Shown: positions 21,601 through 32,110, numbered from the stretch's first letter. The stretch is DNA of 64,000 nucleotides from Brachycybe producta (GCA_036925085.1 JAUPFP010000024.1:3369549-3433548), one strand, 5' to 3'. Program-made: numbers and translations. Notes: generated from the sequence alone by a model not told the origin.

Positions 21601-22719
21601 GGCACTTATGACTTCTTTAGGTTGGACGCATCTCGTGTAATGCATTTATTGATTAGAAATTAGTTTAAATTGCGTGCGTTTCTATCTATATATATGCACA
21701 CATAACACATACAAATGTTAGTTGTGTTCTCAGAAATTGTGAGTCATCATAGATTTCTTGCTGTTGTTGTGTATTTTATCTGCGCATGCGTAGTGGAGAA
21801 AAGAAAAAAAAATACATAAATACACAAAATACAAACGAAGATAACATTTTATGGTTAGGATATATCATGATATTATTGATTTCAAAAGATGCTTTAAATC
21901 GATCTCATTAGGCGTATAGGAAAACAATTTTGAAAATTGAAATCCCCCCCCCCCCCCTTCTTTTAAGGGCAGGTGTTAATAGTTGACAGGTGGGCCGCAT
22001 AAGGGATTAGAGAGTAAACAATATGTTTTGTATATTGTTCAACTGTTTCAATTGAGATTAATTATAAGACCGCATCTGTTAGGTTAATATAGACAATTTA
22101 AAATGGGCAGTTAGGACTACCAATTATATATATAGGAGGCAATTATACGAAACTTTTATTTTTTTGATAAGGCTAATTAAAACACATAAATGACAATTTT
22201 TTTTTTCTATTTTTGGGTTCTTTTCAAACTTTTTTTCTGTTTCTCTTCTTAAGAATAACTCTTGTTTCAGTTATTACTTATTAGTAACCATGGTAACAGC
22301 AGCTTTGTGGAGGTCTTCCTCTTTGAATATGAGAGAGGAATGGGAGGAGAGAAAAGGGGAGGGAAGAGGGGTCAAGTGAAATAAACCCCTTTGACCTGCA
22401 GGAGAAGATTCCTATTTTTAGACCAGTAGGCTATTTTGTTTCTCTCTCCCCCTTCTTCTTATGTCAAGGACGTTCGTTGTTGAATTTGAAAGGATCAATC
22501 ATCTTTTCACCCCCACCCCACCCCATCAATTTTATTAGGGCCCATTTCATCAACAAAGGGCCTCCTCCTTGTAATATGTCTATAATTATAAAACGTGTAA
22601 AAAAAACTAATAAAAAGGATATTTTGAAAGATGAAACTCACTCCAAGAGGAGTTCCGATCGTTGCGGCATTGCCAGTGGCACTTGTGTGCGGAGCCTGAT
22701 TCTCCATTGACCTTTTAAA
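11781..22719 (-). CDS. TET: TET-family 5-methylcytosine dioxygenase, catalytic region
   Basis: Spliced minus-strand CDS: 22719-22642, 19202-17135, 17064-16889, 16823-16470, 16398-16309, 16235-16098, 16022-15900, 15665-11781. All eight exons join in one frame; counting from the ATG at 22707 gives about 2,299 residues. TET enzymes use Fe(II) and 2-oxoglutarate to oxidise 5-methylcytosine in nuclear DNA. Family hallmarks seen: [27 protein letters not shown], the cysteine-rich RTCACQGMD and [70 protein letters not shown] and [13 protein letters not shown]. Fe ligands are His952 and Asp954 (HKD) and His2141 (HATT); the likely 2-oxoglutarate Arg is 2156. The C-terminus TGPYQK matches the usual TGPY ending. 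Nothing catalytic is missing, so the enzyme should be active. Whether the CXXC exon at 35-38 kb belongs to the same transcript is unresolved. Confidence 0.95.
13290..14035 (-). repeat. Coding tandem repeat [10 protein letters not shown] in TET insert
   Basis: Units of 10-13 codons of the pattern (L)QQQHTSSPQ repeat across about 750 bp. A higher-order duplication is visible: the block with [20 protein letters not shown] occurs twice, offset by 273 bp (ggagggctca at 13471 and 13744), exactly 91 codons. Because the units have multiples of three bases, the frame survives copy-number change. Open frames on the other strand here are shadows. Confidence 0.9.
14040..14600 (-). repeat. Gln-rich coding low-complexity tract (SPLQQQ pattern)
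   Basis: CAA/CAG-rich coding sequence giving QQSPLQQSP-like repeats, less regular than the neighbouring block. Part of the TET insert. Confidence 0.8.
15726..15884. mobile_element. Family D (pogo/mariner-like) MITE in TET intron
   Basis: Left end CAGCGGAAACCATTTAACAC; right end complement CAGTGAAAATCGTTTAACAA. 159 bp inside the 234-nt intron 15666-15899. Without it the intron is about 75 nt, like its neighbours (65-75 nt). A related split copy is at 45254. Confidence 0.7.
15900..16022 (-). CDS. TET: TET exon: dioxygenase core strand segment
   Basis: 123 nt, 41 codons, phase 0-0. It encodes [20 protein letters not shown] then [20 protein letters not shown] and K. The acceptor tttgatag precedes it and the donor is gtctaa. 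The downstream intron holds a mariner-like MITE. Confidence 0.95.
16098..16235 (-). CDS. TET: TET exon: HxD iron-binding motif
   Basis: 138 nt, 46 codons, phase 0-0. It encodes [20 protein letters not shown] then [20 protein letters not shown] and NNGCTV. The His of HKD is the codon at 16136-16134 and the Asp is at 16130-16128. Acceptor ctaattgtcag, donor gtacgt. Confidence 0.96.
16309..16398 (-). CDS. TET: TET exon: cysteine-rich/dioxygenase junction
   Basis: 90 nt, 30 codons, phase 0-0. It encodes [20 protein letters not shown] then [10 protein letters not shown], matching the conserved APDAYxNQ segment of TETs. Acceptor tttcacgcag, donor gttagt. Confidence 0.95.
16470..16823 (-). CDS. TET: TET exon: cysteine-rich domain
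   Basis: 354 nt, 118 codons, phase 0-0. It encodes [54 protein letters not shown] and [19 protein letters not shown], with [13 protein letters not shown]. The Cys and His that bind zinc in TET structures appear intact. Acceptor ttgtcttttag, donor gttagt. Confidence 0.96.
16889..17064 (-). CDS. TET: TET exon: start of cysteine-rich region
   Basis: 176 nt. It enters in phase 1, completing the TGT Cys codon, and encodes [20 protein letters not shown] then [20 protein letters not shown] and [17 protein letters not shown]. Acceptor tttaaacag, donor gtacga. Confidence 0.95.
17135..19202 (-). CDS. TET: TET exon: long disordered region before the catalytic core
   Basis: 2,068 nt. It enters in phase 0 after the acceptor tcatatag (19203-19204) and reads [16 protein letters not shown] first. 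About 690 residues rich in Ser, Thr, Pro and Asn, with one basic patch ([20 protein letters not shown]) and a His run, ending [12 protein letters not shown]. Most is probably unstructured. The end joins the cysteine-rich region, where PPCxC is a usual TET start. Donor gttagt. Confidence 0.92.
19649..19770. mobile_element. Family A MITE, truncated
   Basis: Starts TTAAGGTGGTTTTAAAGTGT at 19649, with the left-arm words gagactagaaagggtagctt and aatcactt. No right arm follows. Confidence 0.6.
20105..20118. promoter_or_regulatory. X-box-like RFX motif
   Basis: GTTTCCATAGTAAC fits the RFX X-box pattern GTNNCC(AT)RGNAAC. It lies in the TET intron. Motif match only. Confidence 0.4.
22284..22297. promoter_or_regulatory. 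X-box-like RFX motif, near-palindromic
   Basis: GTAACCATGGTAAC is a close match to the high-affinity RFX site, about 345 bp downstream in transcription from the 78-nt exon. Motif match only. Confidence 0.45.
22642..22719 (-). CDS. TET: 78-nt TET exon with candidate start codon
   Basis: The minus-strand acceptor tatttatttacag precedes 22719 and the donor gtgagt follows 22642. With phase 0 at both ends it reads [20 protein letters not shown] then IGTPLG, and joins 19202 in frame. The ATG at 22707-22705 could start a CXXC-less isoform. If spliced from the CpG-rich exon ending at 23941, the in-frame codon just before the junction is TAG, which makes this ATG the natural start. It could instead be an internal exon of a longer transcript. 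Supported only by splice signals and frame. Confidence 0.65.
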
Positions 22720-23029
22720 CTGTAAATAAATATATATAAATATAAATATAGGACCTTGTGGTATTGATCTCCAATACACATATACAGTAAATGTACACTT
22801 AGGCCTATAATGGTACATTTAATATCAACACTACTGATAAGATTACAATAATAAGAAACAAACATATGAGATCAGTATTTTTTTTTCGCAATAAAGTCAA
22901 TATTTAGATTTGATTCAAATAATTCTTACGTATATGACGCGTATAAATTAAATTCTAACGTAATTTTTAAAATGTATTATTGTATAAAAATATGAACAAA
23001 GACGGTTTTTTTTCCGTTTTCGCGCGCAT

Positions 23030-23140
23030 TTATGCTATTGGTCGTTCTGAGTTTATTAGTAACCGCCCCTCGATACGTGATTGGTCAACGTTTTTTTAAA
23101 GCCAGGTAGATAAACGTCATGATAGAAGATTAGCCAATAA
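23030..23140. promoter_or_regulatory. CCAAT/GC-box cluster inside TET locus
   Basis: Two ATTGG (inverted CCAAT) at 23037 and about 23080, one CCAAT at 23133, and a CCGCCCC GC box near 23064, all within 110 bp of otherwise AT-rich DNA. The spacing suits an NF-Y-type promoter or enhancer upstream of the 22.7 kb exon. No initiator was identified. Confidence 0.35.
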
Positions 23141-23940
23141 GAGAGTATTTCGTTTCTGTCTTATATTTTTTGCAAACGTTTTCTTTTTCTCATATATTTT
23201 TCTTTCTTACAAGCTTTTTTCTTCTTCGAAGTCGTGCAAATTTGAAAAGGAAATGAACATTTTATCTTGATCCTACTTTTTTTTTTCTATTGTGTTTTTC
23301 TCATGAGTTGTAATTAGCTGTAGGCCTAAAAATCTATATACGTGATAATACTTTCTATAATAATGGCGGATAGATATTACCTTTAAAAGATGTGATATTT
23401 CTTAACTTTAAGATCATATTTAATAAAAGTTATATGTATTATTCGACTATAACAGTATAAATTATAGGTAAAACTTTAAAACAATGGTTTACAAAATATC
23501 GTAAATATGACTGACAGTTAATAAATCCTGTTTATCTTTACCCATCTGTAAAAATATACATCTAAACCAAAGCACCCCCCCCCCCCCACACCTTAACCAT
23601 AAGGGTTGATTTAGATTAGTTTAAATATTGATTTCCAGTTAGTTTATATTAAAATGCATGTTAGGTCTGTTATTGAAAAGAAATATTAATTGTTTCAAAC
23701 CATATATATTTATGTAACCCTATAATATTTAAAAATGAAATTTATAAATATATATATATATATTTGTATTCCTACGCTGATGGCGTCCATTTGTGCCAAT
23801 GGTGGTGGCCTTCTATGTATGTATATATACACACATACATAAATGATAAACATCCGTTATTAAAGTCCGTAATCTTAATTAAACCGATTGAGAAACACCG
23901 TATAAATATATAAAAAATTAGCATTGAAAGGGTTATTTAC

Positions 23941-24190
23941 CTAAACGTGCCCTTGGTGTTCATCTGGGCCGAAAACTCATGAGCGCGCCCGCGCCTACAA
24001 CCTTTCCAACGCTGCTGCTGCTGTACCCCCAACAGCTAACCATTTCCCTACCGTTCACATTGCATTGAACGCGGCGGCGGCGGCTGTAGCGATGTATCTC
24101 TCGAAATACGAATTCAGTTAGATCATGAACGGATTACTCCGAGTGCTGCTCTGAGTGCTATTTTAAAACGCTCTCACATATATTATACAG
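23941..24190 (-). promoter_or_regulatory. CpG-rich patch: candidate internal TET first exon and promoter
   Basis: On the minus strand this GC- and CpG-dense stretch ends ..aagggcacgtttag and is followed by the donor gtaaat (23940-23935). It contains cgcgggcgcgc, (GCC)n and (CAG)n tracts. It contrasts sharply with flanking DNA. A short ATG frame (MNTKGTF) enters the next exon out of frame with the catalytic ORF, so it would act as an upstream ORF. Read as 5' UTR exon plus promoter by inference. Confidence 0.45.
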
Positions 24191-25201
24191 CTTTCAGAGC
24201 CGTTATGTTATATACTTATGCGCCCGGAAAGATGAATTATTAAAATTGTTATCGTACGAGGATTAGAGAGGTGATTTTTCAATTTTTTTTCCTTAGTTAT
24301 TATTATTATGGAAACAAGATTGCGTGTTATAAAAATATGAACTAATACACATTGATACATTTATGAAATTATGATCATATCATTAATCTAGCTATAACAG
24401 TAGAGTTGTATAATAGTTTACTATTTGAAGGAGCATTTGGCCTAATGAAGCCTAAATTGCCTAATGAATGAAAAACAAAAATGTCTTAAACATTTGTAAA
24501 AATTATTTTAATAATTTTTTTTTTCAGTGCAAAACTCAGCACTTACATTTAAACTAAGAGAAAAAAATACTTTATGGGGCTTTTTGTTGGGTTTTTTTAG
24601 GGTTTGTTGACACACCTGATGATGTTGACCTAGATTTTTGGCCCTTTGTGGTCCCATATATGTTTTATAGAGTTGTTACTATGGATGTAACTTTTTAAAA
24701 AGTACCCTTCCCCCCCCCATTTCTCAAAAGGTAGAACAATAAAAGAGCCCTTTTAAAAATTGGTCCATTAGGATTTTTTAATTACTCTCCTTCCTCCCTC
24801 TCCTCCTGTTTCTTTTGTTTGTATGTATACCCTGTTTCAAAGTAATAGCCTCCAATAGACCCCTGTATACGTGAATATCGAAACGTGTTTTTTTTTTCTG
24901 TACACGTAAATAACAACCGATAATCGTTCTGAAGGTTGAAAAGTAATAATTTTCATGTATAGTTTTATTTGCTTTCCAAGAAAAAAAAAGACCACGTGAC
25001 AGGACGCCATCATTAGTTCATTATGATGTAGAGATTATGACTCATGCAATAAAATATACACACACAATGAAGAATTTGAACATATAAGTCTCGTAAGTGC
25101 TGTCATCTGGTGAGCACAGCTGAGCATGCTGTTTTTGTTGTTGTTGCGAATGGAGGCCATGTGTTCTCTAGTGTCGTACACACATCCGCGTATATGGAGG
25201 T

Positions 25202-25237
<36 letters not shown>
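25202..25237. repeat. (ATG)12 microsatellite
   Basis: Twelve uninterrupted ATG units, followed by acgtcatcatc. Confidence 0.95.
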
Positions 25238-25238
<1 letters not shown>

Positions 25239-25283
25239 CGTCATCATCGAACGAGATTTATTTTAAAAGAAAATCAGCCCACT

Positions 25284-25370
25284 AATCCAGCTGTTGCATC
25301 ATCTGTTGACGTCACGTTCGTGTAGGATATCATTGGACGTGACGTCACAGATGATGCAACGGGTTGAGTT
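25284..25370. mobile_element. Palindrome with CRE cores
   Basis: The arms gttgcatcatctgttgacgt (then cacgtt) and ggacgtgacgtcacagatga (then tgcaac) are inverted. Each arm contains the cAMP-response-element core TGACGTCA or a one-base variant. A related palindrome is at 32757. Confidence 0.55.
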
Positions 25371-25777
25371 AATCGATGAGTTTAAAAATGTGGCATAATA
25401 TAATGTTGTAAACGTATCGGTAAACGTAGCCATCATATGTCATTTATCTCTTTATGAAGTCTTTGAAATGTGGCAATTTTCTAGTGGGGAGTTTTTTTTT
25501 TTTTGCTTCTTGGAATTTTTTTTTCTGGTTTCGTTTTTATTTTCATTTTCAAACATCCGTCGCCAGTATTATTAAATGATGCCAATGACATTGATGTGTG
25601 TTTACGTTATCAAGTTCAATGTGGGTTTTTTTAGCTATTCTGTGTTGTTTTTAAGCCTTTTTTGCTCACCTCTTTTTATTCCACCACGAATTGTGGCATA
25701 TGGCATTTTTTTTTTCTATTCAGTCAAGCTAAAAATCACAACAGAAAAATCTGTCAAATTTATTAAATCACGTATTT

Positions 25778-26360
25778 AGTTTATTTTTCTGTCTATCAGA
25801 AACTTGGACAGTGTTTAGAAACTAGAAGGGTAGTGCAATATCAGTAAGAAACTAATGTTAGGCCTGTCTTTTACAATGCTTTTTTGTATGCGAGTTTGAA
25901 AATGACCAAACTTTAAGCAGACGGTATTTTTTTTTTTTAAATTTTTATTTGTAAAAAAGTTTATTTTGAAAAATAGCGACATGAAAATTAGGCTTAAAGT
26001 GGTTGAGCTTTAAATTACTTTCTTTTAAAAAAAAAACACTTTCTGGTTTCTCTTAATTTTGCTGTAGAAAGACAAAAAGAATTTGAAATTAAACATTGTT
26101 CACTGAAGAAATTGAAAATTTGTTAGAAACTAGATTAGCAAATGATTAATTATTTATGCTCAGTGTTTTCACGGCGATCTCTTTCAAAACTTAATAATAA
26201 TGAAAGATTTCATGCAAATTAATTTTGCAATTTATGATTTTTGTTTTATTTAATTTCAGTTTGCTTCTTTAAAAAAATCATTGACTGACCTGTTCTAGTT
26301 TCTAACATACTTTTCTTAGTGTTTATCTTCTGAAATGCAGAATGAAACTCATAAAACAAT
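25778..26360. mobile_element. Family A MITE copies, degenerate
   Basis: One arm pair at 25778-26060 (gaaactagaagggtagtgca; ttctggtttctcttaatttt) and a more decayed pair to about 26360 (gttagaaactagattagc; tgttctagtttctaacat). Ends are eroded. Confidence 0.55.
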
Positions 26361-28445
26361 CTTAATAAAGAAACTGATATGAAATTTAGTACAAATTTAA
26401 TACAAAATTAATGGGTTCATAAATTAAAGAGAAGGAGAAGAGATAGGGGGAGTTTGAATTAATTTTCATTAGCATGTTTTTAATTGTAATTTTTCTGAAA
26501 TAAGTACACTGACATAAGTAATCGATGATATTTTTGAAGTTTTTAACTTTTTTAACGATTGGGTTCACAGAAGCTGTTTATGGTGTGTCGTAAATTCGTA
26601 ATTTCTTTTACAAATAATCGTACAAAGAAGGGAAAACAAAAGAAAAACTCCCTATGACAAAAAAAAAGAATGTTTATGTGAAATCGATACACGTAATAAA
26701 TATCGATAATCAATATTGTCACAAGCTCTCACAACTAGGTCACAAACATTTATTACATTATTTGAGAAAGTTTTTCTTCAAAATCTACTCAGAATCCATT
26801 TTCTAATTACTAATTACTAATTAGAACTCGCTAAAATATGTTTGAATTCAGTCAAGTTACTGTTCTGTGTTTAGACCCCTCGCTCTCAGTGTCCATTGTA
26901 TATCTTATTATTATAATTATCCTAACAAAAGAAAAAAGCCAAATAAAAGTTCATTAAGTTCAATATTTATGTTATTTTGTAATCGGTATGGATGTTTAGA
27001 GGCTAAATATCCCATAATGCAACAACCCCTCGGTTTTAGTTCCACTAAAGCTTCACACATATAGATCTAAATGTGAAAATCGTAAATTAGGTCCTTTGTG
27101 TGTGTGTTGGGTATCACGTGATAGTGATATATTCTCCATCATATTACAAAATGAACTATTCTGAGTCTATTTAAGATATATTTCCATGTGGTCCATTTGA
27201 GCCATGCACATTTCAATTTAAAGGGGGGTGGGAGGTATATACTTGAAACGGTTTCTTTACCATTGTGAGTCATAAATCCCTCGTTGTGTGACCTTTGTTA
27301 GAGGCTAGAAGCGCAGTGAGCGTCATATGGAGCTCAAAATCTACAATTGAGTTGAATGCACACACACATAATAATAAATATATTACACTGAGAAATAAAC
27401 ACAATTGAAATAAAACAATAGAAGTATATTATAAGAGGCTTATGTTTGGTCAAGAGCCAGACTTGGTTTTTAATTTGGACAAATTAAAAAATACAAAGCT
27501 ATTATTATCATCAATAATTAATTATTATTCATAATATAATAATATTATCACCATCATGAATTATCACAAATTTCAATTTTGGTGTGACACATTTTTTTTT
27601 TTATTATTTTTCACGATTTTTTCGATGGTATATCTTTTTGTTTTTTTCTTCTAAAAGGTATAAAAAAATGTACAGAGTCCAAAATATATAAATATAATTA
27701 ATATATTTTGTCAAGACTCAATCTACAGGTGTGAAATATATAGAATGCAAAAATAAACTGGTATATTTTACATTATTATAGATGAAGACGGTTTAATATA
27801 GAATATTTATATAAGGAGAAAACAAAATATTAGGGATAATCGGGATGAAAGGAGGAGGAGGAGGATGGGTGGAAAAAAATTAAGGAATTTTGTTGGGAGA
27901 GAGATTTCGAGGGAACAAAAATTATTTCTTCTATATAATAATAATAATAATAATAATTAATAATAATAATTATATTCAAATTCACATCATCATCATCATC
28001 AATAAAATCAATCAAAGGGTTGCACAATAAACTTGAAAAAAAAAAGTATATATTTTTCATCTTTTATATAATTCTTTTCTTTTGCTGTCATTACTGGCAA
28101 GGAACATGAAATGTTGACAATAATCATCATCTGTATATTAATTATCTTCTTTAATTAATAAACTCATTACAAATGAGTTTTCTTTTCTTGTATTCATCTT
28201 TACAGTTAGTCACACACACAACATACACTTAAAACATGCAAAATACAATATCATTATCATTTGTTTTTTTTAAGGGATTTTCTTCTTTCTTTTATGATGT
28301 GATTTTTTGGTTGTTGATTTTTTTTTTCTTCTGAGGAGAGGAAGTAAACAAAAATAAAACCATTTATTTGAGGATAGAGAAATCATTGAGGCTAAAATAA
28401 TTATACTTTTTGCATTGAACGAAGACTGGGTTTTGGAGGCTTTTT

Positions 28446-28795
28446 AGTCTAAAAATGGTTTATAAACAGTTACTTTTCGAACTCTTTAGTTATTTTTGTG
28501 TCTTTCATGAGCAAAATTAAAAGAAACTTTAAAGTGTTTTAGAAACTAGAAGGGTAGCTTAATCACTTAAGGGTATATGCCATGCTTTTGATAACTTTCA
28601 AAATAAACAGAGACAAACTCACTTAAAAAAAGCTTATTTTGAACGATATCAACATGAAATTACTATTAAGTGAATGAGCTACTCTTGTAGTTTTTTCTTT
28701 TTTAAAAAAACACATTCAAGTTTCTATTCATTTTGCACCTAAACTACATAATAAAGTTCGAGAGGCGTGTCTACACTTTAAAAAAAAACACTTTT
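28446..28795. mobile_element. Family A foldback MITE
   Basis: The left end (ttagtctaaaaatggtttat) is degenerate. Both arms carry family words (aaactagaagggtagcttaa; tgaatgagctactcttgtag). The right end is ctacactttaaaaaaaaaca. Confidence 0.65.
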
Positions 28796-29750
28796 AATTT
28801 TGTTTGTTTACTGTAGAAGAACTCTAGCCTCTAAACAGCCCCATTTATTGAAAAGAAAAGCAGAATTATTTTTAAACCTTACAAAATCATATATTAAATT
28901 TGAAGTTCAACTCATTTTTGTTTTATTATTTTATATTCAACGATTTCAATTTAAATATATTGTGTTGTTGTTGGTTTTTTTTAAAAAATATGTATACATA
29001 TTACTTTTTAATAATCTTGCACAACATTACATTGAAAACTTGCATCAAAAAAGATTAGTTCGAAAGTTGTGGCAAAGTGGTAATTTTTTTTTTTTTGGTC
29101 CGTTCTGCGATAATAATTAGAAATATGTTTTAATTTGCATATTTCACGACTGTTTTCAAGTGTTGAGTGACAGGAAGATTTAATAAACTTATCATTAAAT
29201 TAATTATAAAATGAAATAAGATATTTGTGCTTTGATAATATAATGGTATTATTATGAATATATTGGTGAAGCGTTTGTTGCACCACCTAGTGAGCAATTC
29301 CTGTGGCACTGAACGAAATCTATCTTAAATAGCAAATTGCATAGTTTATGTGTAATGGATTTTTTTTTCTTCTAAAAATCTTTTTATTAATAAATTATAT
29401 AAGTTAATTATGACATTAATTTCGTTTCATATTTTGTAAAAATGTATATTATTTAACTATAATAATAATAATTGGGTTTAAATTGAAAACTTGGTTGTGC
29501 ATGCTTATAAATATATTAAAAGATGCATTGTTAAAAGAAAAAAAAAGACTTTTTTTGCATCCAGGTGGCGCTTATTACCACTTTTTTTTTTGCAATATTT
29601 TCAAAGCAGAAAAAAGAAAAAAAACCTCATCATTTTTTTTTTCTTCAAATATTTTCAAAATTTCAATTTAAAAGGATCAATCATCATATTTCATAAATTT
29701 CATATCAATTAGTCTGATATCATACTTAAATAACGTTTGAATATATTTAT

Positions 29751-29777
29751 AATAATAATAATAATAATAATAATAAT
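29751..29777. repeat. (AAT)n microsatellite
   Basis: About nine AAT units. Confidence 0.9.
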
Positions 29778-30371
29778 GCCTGAGTGATAACGTTATAATA
29801 AGTGTGATAATCAGACCGCCATCTTTATTTTTTACAGTCTCGTAAATAGTGCCACATACTTTTTTTCTTCTCTCTCATGAAAGAATACATATACGTGTGA
29901 CGTCACAAATATTAAATTAAAACATGACTTGATCAATAAATTCATAATTGGACATTAGATAGGCCGAAAAAAAAATGGCAACAAAAATTAACTGAAAAAA
30001 TGCCAAGAAAAAATGCCATTTTATCACTAATGTCACAAACACTTTTTTAACATAATCTCTATATTAGAACAGAGAGAGAAAGAGAGAATAAGCCACAACT
30101 TTATGAACTTTTCTTCTTTTTAGTTGGTCATTTTATTTTTTGGTGGGATGGTCAGTTGTTGAAAAGAGAAGAAAAAAGGAACTAATAAAAGCTGTAATCA
30201 TCTCAAACGATTTGCAATGGGTTTTGGAGGTGGAGGCTAGCTATTAGAAGATTATTAATATCAGAAAAGGAGGAGACAATGGTCGAAATCGTGCAGATGG
30301 CTGGGCAAACATGGATGAGAGTCGCAGAAGACAGGCAACTTTGGAAAATCATTGAAGAGACCCTTGTGGAT

Positions 30372-30565
30372 ACAGGCATCTGTAGACAGCTTCAGAATTT
30401 CTTTGGCTCCGCCATATTATGAGCGTCAGACCAAATATTAACCAATTGGAAATTGAAAAGGGCGGAGCAAGTGGCATCAGACCCAGTAACAAACCAATTA
30501 GAAATTGATGACGCTCTTGAAAGGGCGGAGCCAAAGAAATTCTGAAGCTGTCTACAGATGCCTGT
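30372..30565. mobile_element. Family B MITE (Mutator-like), 9-bp target duplication
   Basis: 194-bp foldback element. Left end ACAGGCATCTGTAGACAGCT and right end its exact complement. It is flanked by CTTGTGGAT on both sides (30363-30371, 30566-30574). The 9-bp duplication and long inverted arms fit Mutator-like elements. Confidence 0.85.
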
Positions 30566-30652
30566 CTTGTGGATTGATATACTGTAGGCTGAGAACTTGA
30601 GAAAGCAGAGATAGCAGGAGTATGGGAGTGAGCTAACAAACCAAATTTGGTG

Positions 30653-30878
30653 CTTTTTCACACGAACCACTTTTTGATGGTCAAATACGACTGTAAATCT
30701 AGTCGGCTTGTCTGTCTAAATCAACCACTTGAGTTGACATTTTTGCAGCTGAATCTCTACAACACGAGGACCACTTTCGAACGACTGTAGTCGACTCAAG
30801 TGGTCGGTTTTCGCGATAAGCCCGACTACATTTTTGCAGTTGAATATGACTTCTCAAAAAGTAGCTCGTGTGAAAAAG
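30653..30878. mobile_element. Family E MITE
   Basis: Left end CTTTTTCACACGAACCACTT and right end complement CTTTTTCACACGAGCTACTT. About 226 bp, no ORF. Relatives are at 38331 and 52453, and possibly 34661. Confidence 0.75.
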
Positions 30879-31811
30879 GACTTTAACATATTTTATACTC
30901 AAATCAAATTAACTAAAAATCATTGCTAGCCTCCATCTCCAACCCTCGTTCACATTTTCGATGAAACATACTCAAATTAAATCAAAAGGATAGAAAATAA
31001 AAAGCAACTTCTGAGAGATTGCAAAAATTAAGAGAAATTGACACAAAAAAAAAGTTTTATGTATACAAATTACAGCCAAAAAAAAAATGAAATAAAACTT
31101 CAAAATTGAAAGAAACGACAGAGAAAAAAAAAATAAGTTTTGAAATTTCTTTAAAAAATATGGATTACACAAGTGTACAAAAAATGAGATCGTTTTTTTT
31201 TTCACTTTTGGCAACTGAGGTAATTATAATAATAATAATAATGAGGAGGAGGAGAAACACACAAAGGTGGGACAAAAAAAAAATATAACCACTGATCAAA
31301 ATTAACTAATAACTCAATAAAAAAACACCTTTTTATCAGTTACTTTTTCAACCTTTTTTTTTTTTTTAAAAAAAAGAAATCAAAACAAAAAACAGCCATG
31401 AAATATTATTATAATTTAAAAAAATGCTTACAAACTCACTGATTTATCAGGTACATTGAATTTTTTTCTTATTTGGGCACATCTTGTTTTTTTTTAACAT
31501 CATCATCATTATCAATTATCTTAATTTAAAAAAAAAAACATTCACAAAATGAGTTATTTTAAAATTCATTTAAATTGATTTTTTTGTCTTTTTTATTTCT
31601 TTAAATATAATTGTAATCAAAAATCAATTTATTAATCATTTTTAGTTATAATGATGACTATGATTTGTATACCAGTAAATTCACAGTGGTTAATTTATTT
31701 AGCTTTTACAAAGATTTCTATGAATTGGAAAGGTAGCGAGAGAAAGAGAGGGGTTAAGGGGTGATGATGAAGGGGGGAGGGGGAGTTAGGAAGGTACATT
31801 AATAAGTAGAG

Positions 31812-32110
31812 GGGCTCGGATTTTTATGAAAATATCAACCAAATGTTTCTCAATATGTAGCTCGAGGGCCAATTGTGAAATAATCACCATCAATTATTGT
31901 TTTTAACAATCAAAAACATTGGTTAGAGGCTAGAACTTTCTAGTTGACAACTGATAGTAATCATACGTCTAAGCCTCTATCCAAGGCTTTTTGATTAGAA
32001 AAAAAGTATAATTGCAGTTGCTCTAATGATAATGATTACATCACAATTATAATAAGTTGGGCAACAGATTTATAAACATTTGCGTGAATATTGCGTAAAA
32101 ATCCAAGCCC
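31812..32110. mobile_element. Family C MITE, intact
   Basis: Left end GGGCTCGGATTTTTATGAAA and right end complement GGGGCTTGGATTTTTACGCA. Internal words are atgtttctcaatatgtagct and gttagaggctagaa. About 300 bp. Confidence 0.75.

Larger units (their letters stand above)
19203..22641 (-). other. TET intron, 3.4 kb
   Basis: Non-coding. It holds a truncated family A copy (19649-19770), two RFX-type X-box motifs (20105-20118 and 22284-22297), and C and T homopolymers. The short frames at 21.2-21.5 and 22.5 kb lack coding character. Confidence 0.5.
24191..30652. other. Non-coding stretch within TET locus
   Basis: No supported exon. Contents I can name: the (ATG)12 repeat, the CRE-centred palindrome, degenerate family A copies, (AAT)n runs and the MULE-like MITE at 30372. 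The remainder is AT-rich unique-looking sequence. Confidence 0.5.

Noticed and set aside
30349-30670. Overlapping minus-strand frames of about 95 aa
   Set aside because: They span the family B MITE and its flanks; palindromic element sequence explains them.
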